Source of the DNA: Gammaproteobacteria bacterium | GTDB taxonomy: Bacteria > Pseudomonadota > Gammaproteobacteria > GCF-002020875 | DNA: 9,985 nt | Assembly: GCA_018671205.1 (NCBI GenBank) | Contig: JABHIC010000411.1 | Location: 1-9,985 of the forward strand | Direction: 5' to 3' | Shown: one piece after another, positions 6,398-9,985 of the stretch | How positions within the stretch are numbered: position 1 is the stretch's first letter | Layout: the number at the start of each line of letters is the position of its first letter | Notes under the pieces: generated by a model | What the model saw: only the letters and a program-made list of their open reading frames with translations | The model's database searches: none | Told to the model about the DNA's origin: nothing | Program-made: the position numbers and the translations under genes

Positions 6398-6426
6398 TTT
6401 TTATATAAAATGGAGTTTATTGTCAA
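6398..6426 (-). promoter_or_regulatory. metK promoter
   Basis: On the minus strand a perfect TTGACA -35 box (6426-6421) is followed by TATAAA at 6405-6400 (15-bp spacer) or TAAAAA at 6403-6398 (17-bp spacer). The -10 region is embedded in the palindrome TTTTATATAAAA, which could also be an operator half-site array. Transcription would begin near 6393, at the foot of the first leader hairpin. The 84 nt between this promoter and the plus-strand gene at 6511 hold only a weak plus-strand candidate, TAGAAT at 6437-6442, without a good -35 box. Confidence 0.7.
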
Positions 6427-6510
6427 GTTTTTTATGTAGAATGATGAGACAGGAGAGGGAGGCTGTAGCTTAGCCCTTGTAATCAGGCATAATTTGAGGG
6501 ATTGGTATCT

Positions 6511-7065
6511 ATGGTTAGGCTAGAGACCCCGGTTTGTGATTTTGATGCAGCAATGCCGACATTTGAGCTGGCGGATGTCTATGGAGAGACTTGGTCCCCT
6601 GCAACCTTGCGTGGTGAAAAAGGTCTGTTGGTGATGTTTATCTGCAACCACTGCCCCTATGTGAAGGCGATACGCGAACGTCTGGTGAGAGACACCCGTG
6701 AACTGAAGGCGATCGGGCTCCATAGTGTGGCGATTATGTCGAATGATCCCACTCAATATGAAGAGGACTCTCCAGAAAATATGAGAAAAATCGCTGAACA
6801 GTACGATTTTCCGTTCCCTTATCTACTGGATGAGAGTCAGGCGGTTGCGAAGGCCTTTGGTGCCATCTGTACCCCCGATTTTTTTGGCTATAACGCTGAA
6901 TTGAGACTGCAGTATCGGGGGCGGCTGGATGAGAGCCGGAAAGAGGCAGCAGCAGAAGGGGTACACAGAGATCTCTTTGAGGCGATGCGGGAGGTGGTCA
7001 GGAGCGGCAGGGGGCCGCAGATGCAGATTCCGAGCATGGGTTGCTCGATCAAGTGGAAAGAGTGA
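6511..7065 (+). CDS. Thioredoxin-fold protein of the AhpC/TSA-like family
   Basis: The 184-residue product has a peroxiredoxin- or thioredoxin-like fold. A strand (GLLVMFICNHCPYVKAI) leads into a CxxC motif, C45-N46-H47-C48, followed by the helix, and a TP dipeptide at residues 121-122 (AICTPDFFGY) is the likely cis-proline. An extra Cys120 precedes it, and the C-terminal PSMGCSIKWKE is conserved in this group of short bacterial proteins. It lacks a signal peptide, so it should act in the cytoplasm as a thiol-disulfide oxidoreductase or peroxide-reducing protein. The partner is unknown. The ATG at 6511 has GAGGG 10 nt upstream. A TTG at 6502 in frame would leave only one base after that RBS. 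The hybrid kinase gene begins 13 bp after its stop, so the two are probably co-transcribed. Confidence 0.88.
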   Translation: MVRLETPVCDFDAAMPTFELADVYGETWSPATLRGEKGLLVMFICNHCPYVKAIRERLVRDTRELKAIGLHSVAIMSNDPTQYEEDSPENMRKIAEQYDFPFPYLLDESQAVAKAFGAICTPDFFGYNAELRLQYRGRLDESRKEAAAEGVHRDLFEAMREVVRSGRGPQMQIPSMGCSIKWKE

Positions 7066-7078
7066 CCGTGGAGAGGGG

Positions 7079-9019
7079 ATGATGAGTCAGTTGAAGGGGG
7101 GGCAGGAGCCACAGTGGGCCATTCTTGCTATTGATGATGAGATAGCGGTGCATGAGACCTTTCAGGCCTTTTTTGAGAATCAGTTCGACAGCGCGCTGGA
7201 TGATCTGAGTGATCTGCTGGGGGACCTGGGTGAAGAGCAGGAGTCTGACAGCGGTTATTCACAGTTTTCCCTCGACCATGCAATGAGTGGAGAGGAGGGG
7301 CTAGAGAAAATCAAAGATGCCCAGGCGGCAGAAAACCCCTATGCGGTGATCTATCTTGATATGCGGATGCCTGCGGGATGGGATGGGTTGGAGACGGCAG
7401 AGCATATTCGGGAAGTGGACCCGGATGTACGTATTATTCTGATTACCGCCTATATGGACTTTAGCCTGACGGAGATTCGTAAGAAGATCGGGGTTAACTT
7501 CGAGTTTCTCTCCAGGCCGGTTGATGCGAATGAGCTATTGCAGTTGACGCTCTCCCTGGCCACGCAGTGGAGTCAGTCCAAGGCTCTGGAGGTTGCGCTG
7601 GAGCAGGCAGAGGCCGCCAGCAAGGCCAAGGATGACTTTCTTGCCTCAATGAGCCATGAGTTGCGCACACCCCTGACCTCAATTATTGGCAATAGTGAGA
7701 TCATGATTGATACCCTGTTGAGCGATGAGCAGAAGCAGTTAATGAGCTCAATTGAGATCTCTGGTCGGGGACTGCTGGCACTGGTCAATGATATTCTCGA
7801 TCTTTCCAAGATTGAGGCGGGTAAGTTCGAGCTGGAGTGGAGCGATTTTGATCTGAATGTATTGATCAATGAGATCGAGCAGACCTTTTCCAGCCAGGCA
7901 CAAAATTCAGAACTCCAGTTTCGTATCAAGAAAGAGCCTTTTTTTGAGTACCAGTTTGTTGGAGATGGGCGGCGGCTGGGCCAGGTGATGCTCAACCTGT
8001 TGAGTAATGCATTCAAATTTACCGAGAAGGGGGGGGTTACACTTGAGGTATGGGTAGATCAGGGTATTCACTTCTCGGTTGAGGATAGTGGTGTCGGGAT
8101 GTCAGCAGAGATTTTGGAGTGCCTCTTTCAGCCGTTTGAACAGGCCGATCAGTCGATTTCTCGTCGCTTTGGTGGAACCGGGCTGGGTCTCCATATCTCC
8201 AGATCACTGCTTGGGTTGATGGGAGGAGAGATCTCGGTAGAGAGCATTGAGTGGCAGGGGAGTAAATTTGAGGTCTTTGTACCCTGCACCCAGAGCAAAA
8301 CCAAAGCGGCTGAGCACGAGAGTGAAGTGGCTCAGCTAATGGCCAGCCACTTCAGAGGGAAGGTATTGGTGGCCGAGGATACGGAAGAGCTGCAGATACT
8401 GGTGAGGCGGTTATTAGAGAGGGTTGGGGCCGAGGTGGCGGTCGCGAATAATGGTAATGAGGCGGTGGCACTGGCACTGGCAGAGCCCTATGACCTGATC
8501 CTGATGGATATGCAGATGCCGGAGATGGATGGCATCGAGGCGACAGGCCTGCTGCGGCAGGTTGGGTGTGATACACCGATTGTTGCACTGACAGCCAATG
8601 TAATGGAGCAACACCGCACCCAATTTGAGCAGGCGGGCTGTTCGGAGTTTCTCTCTAAACCGATTGATCGTGAGGCTCTGATGTCTGTATTGGGGCGCTA
8701 TCTGGAGCCGCTGGAGAGTGAGGGGGGGGCGGTTGAAGATGATGCTGTGGTTAGTGATTTTGTGGATGATGAGCTGCTACAGCTTTTTGTGGAACGTACA
8801 GCGGTGCAGCGAGAGGCGTTGCTGGCGGCCTACTCAAAGCAGGATTGGGCGGGGGTTCGGACAACGGCTCATACCGTGAAAGGGAGTGGAACAACCTTTG
8901 GGTTTCCTGAGTTGACCCGTCTGGGAAAAGAGATTTGTGATGCAATCGATCATCAAAACCTCGAACCGGTTCCTGATCTGGTTCAAGAGATGTATAAAAA
9001 GATGCAGGAGATAAAGTAA
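7079..9019 (+). CDS. Hybrid sensor histidine kinase, REC-HisKA-HATPase-REC-HPt
   Basis: This 646-residue cytoplasmic phosphorelay protein has no transmembrane segment. An N-terminal receiver domain (about 13-160) has Asp19 and Asp20, phosphoacceptor Asp94 in LDMRMP and Thr123. The usual lysine is arginine (SRP, R146), and an acidic insertion of about 25 residues follows the first helix. A coiled-coil-like linker (about 166-185) leads to HisKA with His193 in SHELRTP, then HATPase_c with the N box (NLLSNAFKF, N310), DSGVG (336-340), LFQPFEQAD and GGTGLGL (365-371). A canonical second receiver follows (E433, D434, D477, T505, K527), and an HPt domain with His598 in AHTVKGSG. The first receiver probably serves as the input. 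GGAG (7070-7073) suits ATG 7079 or the adjacent ATG 7082. A tandem ATG makes the start uncertain by one codon. The output regulator is not in the window. Confidence 0.93.
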   Translation: MMSQLKGGQEPQWAILAIDDEIAVHETFQAFFENQFDSALDDLSDLLGDLGEEQESDSGYSQFSLDHAMSGEEGLEKIKDAQAAENPYAVIYLDMRMPAGWDGLETAEHIREVDPDVRIILITAYMDFSLTEIRKKIGVNFEFLSRPVDANELLQLTLSLATQWSQSKALEVALEQAEAASKAKDDFLASMSHELRTPLTSIIGNSEIMIDTLLSDEQKQLMSSIEISGRGLLALVNDILDLSKIEAGKFELEWSDFDLNVLINEIEQTFSSQAQNSELQFRIKKEPFFEYQFVGDGRRLGQVMLNLLSNAFKFTEKGGVTLEVWVDQGIHFSVEDSGVGMSAEILECLFQPFEQADQSISRRFGGTGLGLHISRSLLGLMGGEISVESIEWQGSKFEVFVPCTQSKTKAAEHESEVAQLMASHFRGKVLVAEDTEELQILVRRLLERVGAEVAVANNGNEAVALALAEPYDLILMDMQMPEMDGIEATGLLRQVGCDTPIVALTANVMEQHRTQFEQAGCSEFLSKPIDREALMSVLGRYLEPLESEGGAVEDDAVVSDFVDDELLQLFVERTAVQREALLAAYSKQDWAGVRTTAHTVKGSGTTFGFPELTRLGKEICDAIDHQNLEPVPDLVQEMYKKMQEIK

Positions 9020-9164
9020 TTGAGGGTACCTTTATTTGTGGTAAATCTATAACGTATTGTTTTTTTTGTAATTAATGGGTAATGGGGTTGCTTTTGTTAA
9101 TGGGGTAATCCAAAACTCTGTATACCCATGTTGTTTACATTGGTTGATCCGGCGCTTCGACTGA
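9020..9164. other. Non-coding gap after the kinase gene with TAATGGGG tandem repeats
   Basis: I find no gene in this AT-rich stretch. TAATGGGT at 9073-9080 is followed by TAATGGGGT at 9080-9088 and again at 9098-9106, with an 18-bp step between the last two, roughly two helical turns. Such spacing would suit a protein bound to one face of the DNA upstream of the transketolase promoter. An eight-T run at 9060-9067 follows the kinase stop, but no convincing stem precedes it, so I do not call a terminator. Confidence 0.4.
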
Positions 9165-9193
9165 GTGAAAATGTGTGGTTCAATACATATAAG
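9165..9193 (+). promoter_or_regulatory. Candidate transketolase promoter
   Basis: TATAAG (9188-9193) is a good -10 match, with GTGAAA (9165-9170) as a modest -35 element at the ideal 17-bp spacing. Transcription would start near 9200, giving a leader of about 80 nt before the tkt ATG. Confidence 0.45.
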
Positions 9194-9219
9194 TTTAGGT
9201 TTTTTTAATATTGTCTGAA

Positions 9220-9240
9220 ACAGGCTGTTCTAGTGCCTGT
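9220..9240 (+). other. Small hairpin in the transketolase leader
   Basis: ACAGGC (9220-9225) pairs with GCCTGT (9235-9240) around a 9-nt loop, 41 nt before the tkt start. It leaves the ribosome binding site free and could affect transcript stability. It may also be chance, since the stem is only 6 bp. Confidence 0.3.
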
Positions 9241-9281
9241 ATCGGATTTTAATTTCCTGCAGAAGAAGGGAGAAGTCAACA

Positions 9282-9985
9282 ATGTCATCAAGAAGAGAGC
9301 TGGCCAATGCAATTCGTGCATTGAGCATGGATGCGGTACAGAAGGCCAATTCTGGACATCCGGGTGCCCCTATGGGTATGGCGGATATTGCAGAGGCCTT
9401 GTGGAATGGCCACATGAAATTTAACCCTACCAACGCCAACTGGTCTGACCGTGACCGCTTTGTGCTGTCCAATGGTCACGGCTCAATGTTGCTCTACTCT
9501 CTGCTACACCTGACCGGGTTTGATCTCAGCATGGACGACATCAAGGCTTTCCGTCAGCTCCACGCCAAGACCCCGGGGCACCCTGAGTATGGTTACGCAG
9601 AGGGTATCGAGACCACAACCGGACCACTGGGTCAGGGCATCACCAATGCCGTGGGTATGGCGATTGCCGAGCGTACCCTGGCGGCACAGTTCAACAAACC
9701 GGGGCATGATATTGTAGACCACAATACCTACGTCTTTATGGGGGATGGCTGTCTGATGGAGGGACTCTCTCATGAGTCCTGTGCCATGGCTGGAACGCTG
9801 GGGCTGGGTAAACTGGTTGCCTTTTGGGATGATAATGACATCTCTATTGATGGACATATCTCTGACTGGATGGAGAAAGATGTTGCTGGCCGTTTCGACG
9901 CTTACGGCTGGCACGTTATTCGTGATGTCGATGGTCACGATGCCGATGCTGTGAGTGCTGCGATTGCGGCAGCCAAAGCTGAAAC
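9282..9985 (+). CDS. tkt: Transketolase (partial, N-terminal 234 aa)
   Basis: Transketolase transfers two-carbon ketol units between sugar phosphates using thiamine diphosphate, in the non-oxidative pentose phosphate pathway and, in autotrophs, the Calvin cycle. The frame is open from the ATG at 9282 to the right edge. Diagnostic residues are the catalytic or substrate-binding histidines H26 (SGHPGAP), H66 (SNGHGSM) and H100 (TPGHPE), GPLGQG (114-119), and the ThDP motif GDGCLMEGLSHE (154-165), which ends in the Mg-binding segment WDDNDISIDGH (N185, followed by Asp where E. coli TktA has Gly). About one third of the usual 660 or so residues is present. AGGGAG lies 9 nt before the ATG and decides the start. 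Proximity to metK recalls the metK-tkt order of Pseudomonas, and genes for glycolysis or the Calvin cycle may follow beyond the window. Confidence 0.97.
   Translation, partial: MSSRRELANAIRALSMDAVQKANSGHPGAPMGMADIAEALWNGHMKFNPTNANWSDRDRFVLSNGHGSMLLYSLLHLTGFDLSMDDIKAFRQLHAKTPGHPEYGYAEGIETTTGPLGQGITNAVGMAIAERTLAAQFNKPGHDIVDHNTYVFMGDGCLMEGLSHESCAMAGTLGLGKLVAFWDDNDISIDGHISDWMEKDVAGRFDAYGWHVIRDVDGHDADAVSAAIAAAKAE

Noticed and set aside
6929..7078. 50-codon upstream extension of the hybrid kinase frame
   Set aside because: It lies wholly within the thioredoxin-like gene in another frame. The strong RBS just before 7079/7082 fixes the start.
1..9985. CRISPR arrays, insertion sequences, prophage or attachment sites
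   Set aside because: No regularly spaced repeats, transposase or integrase motifs, or long terminal inverted repeats are visible. The gene content is core metabolism plus one signalling pair.

Overview
The window looks like a chromosomal segment of a gammaproteobacterium, plausibly a sulfur-oxidising or otherwise autotrophic lineage (Chromatiales-like or a related symbiont). This rests on gene families and order: the 'ferrooxidans-type' glutamate-cysteine ligase, a gammaproteobacterial RsmE, the long (469 aa) form of AhcY, and metK lying divergently close to transketolase, as I remember it in Pseudomonas. The genus is not determined. I see no insertion sequence, prophage, CRISPR array, tRNA or rRNA.

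Layout. Positions 1-1483 (minus): rsmE followed by the 5' part of gshA, which runs off the left edge. Positions 1532-1795 (plus): a small divergent gene of unknown function. Positions 1796-2037: no protein gene, but a near-consensus sigma70-type promoter directly followed by a long imperfect hairpin whose loop is ACCCTCCTCCTC, a candidate anti-Shine-Dalgarno small RNA. Positions 2038-6260 (minus): an activated-methyl-cycle cluster in the transcription order metK, ahcY, metF and a PNPOx-like flavoprotein gene. Positions 6261-6426: the metK promoter and a leader of about 130 nt that ends in a strong intrinsic terminator just before the metK start codon. Positions 6511-9019 (plus): a thioredoxin-like protein and a large cytoplasmic REC-HisKA-HATPase-REC-HPt hybrid kinase, 13 bp apart. 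Positions 9020-9281: non-coding, with short tandem repeats, a likely promoter and a leader hairpin. Positions 9282 to the right edge: the 5' third of transketolase.

How the genes work together. MetK makes S-adenosylmethionine. AhcY hydrolyses the S-adenosylhomocysteine left after methylation. MetF supplies the methyl-tetrahydrofolate used to turn homocysteine back into methionine. RsmE is a SAM-dependent rRNA methyltransferase, and GshA uses cysteine for glutathione, so much of the window concerns sulfur amino acids and methyl transfer. The CxxC thioredoxin-like protein and the hybrid kinase probably form a redox or signalling pair, but their signal is unknown.

The two most interesting signals are non-coding. 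One is the metK leader, where a 5' hairpin arm can also pair with the terminator's 5' arm. That is the arrangement of a transcription-attenuation switch, and it does not match any SAM or SAH riboswitch consensus I can recall. The other is the CCTCCTCCTC-loop hairpin at 1887-1947. Both are read by eye, without folding software or database searches.
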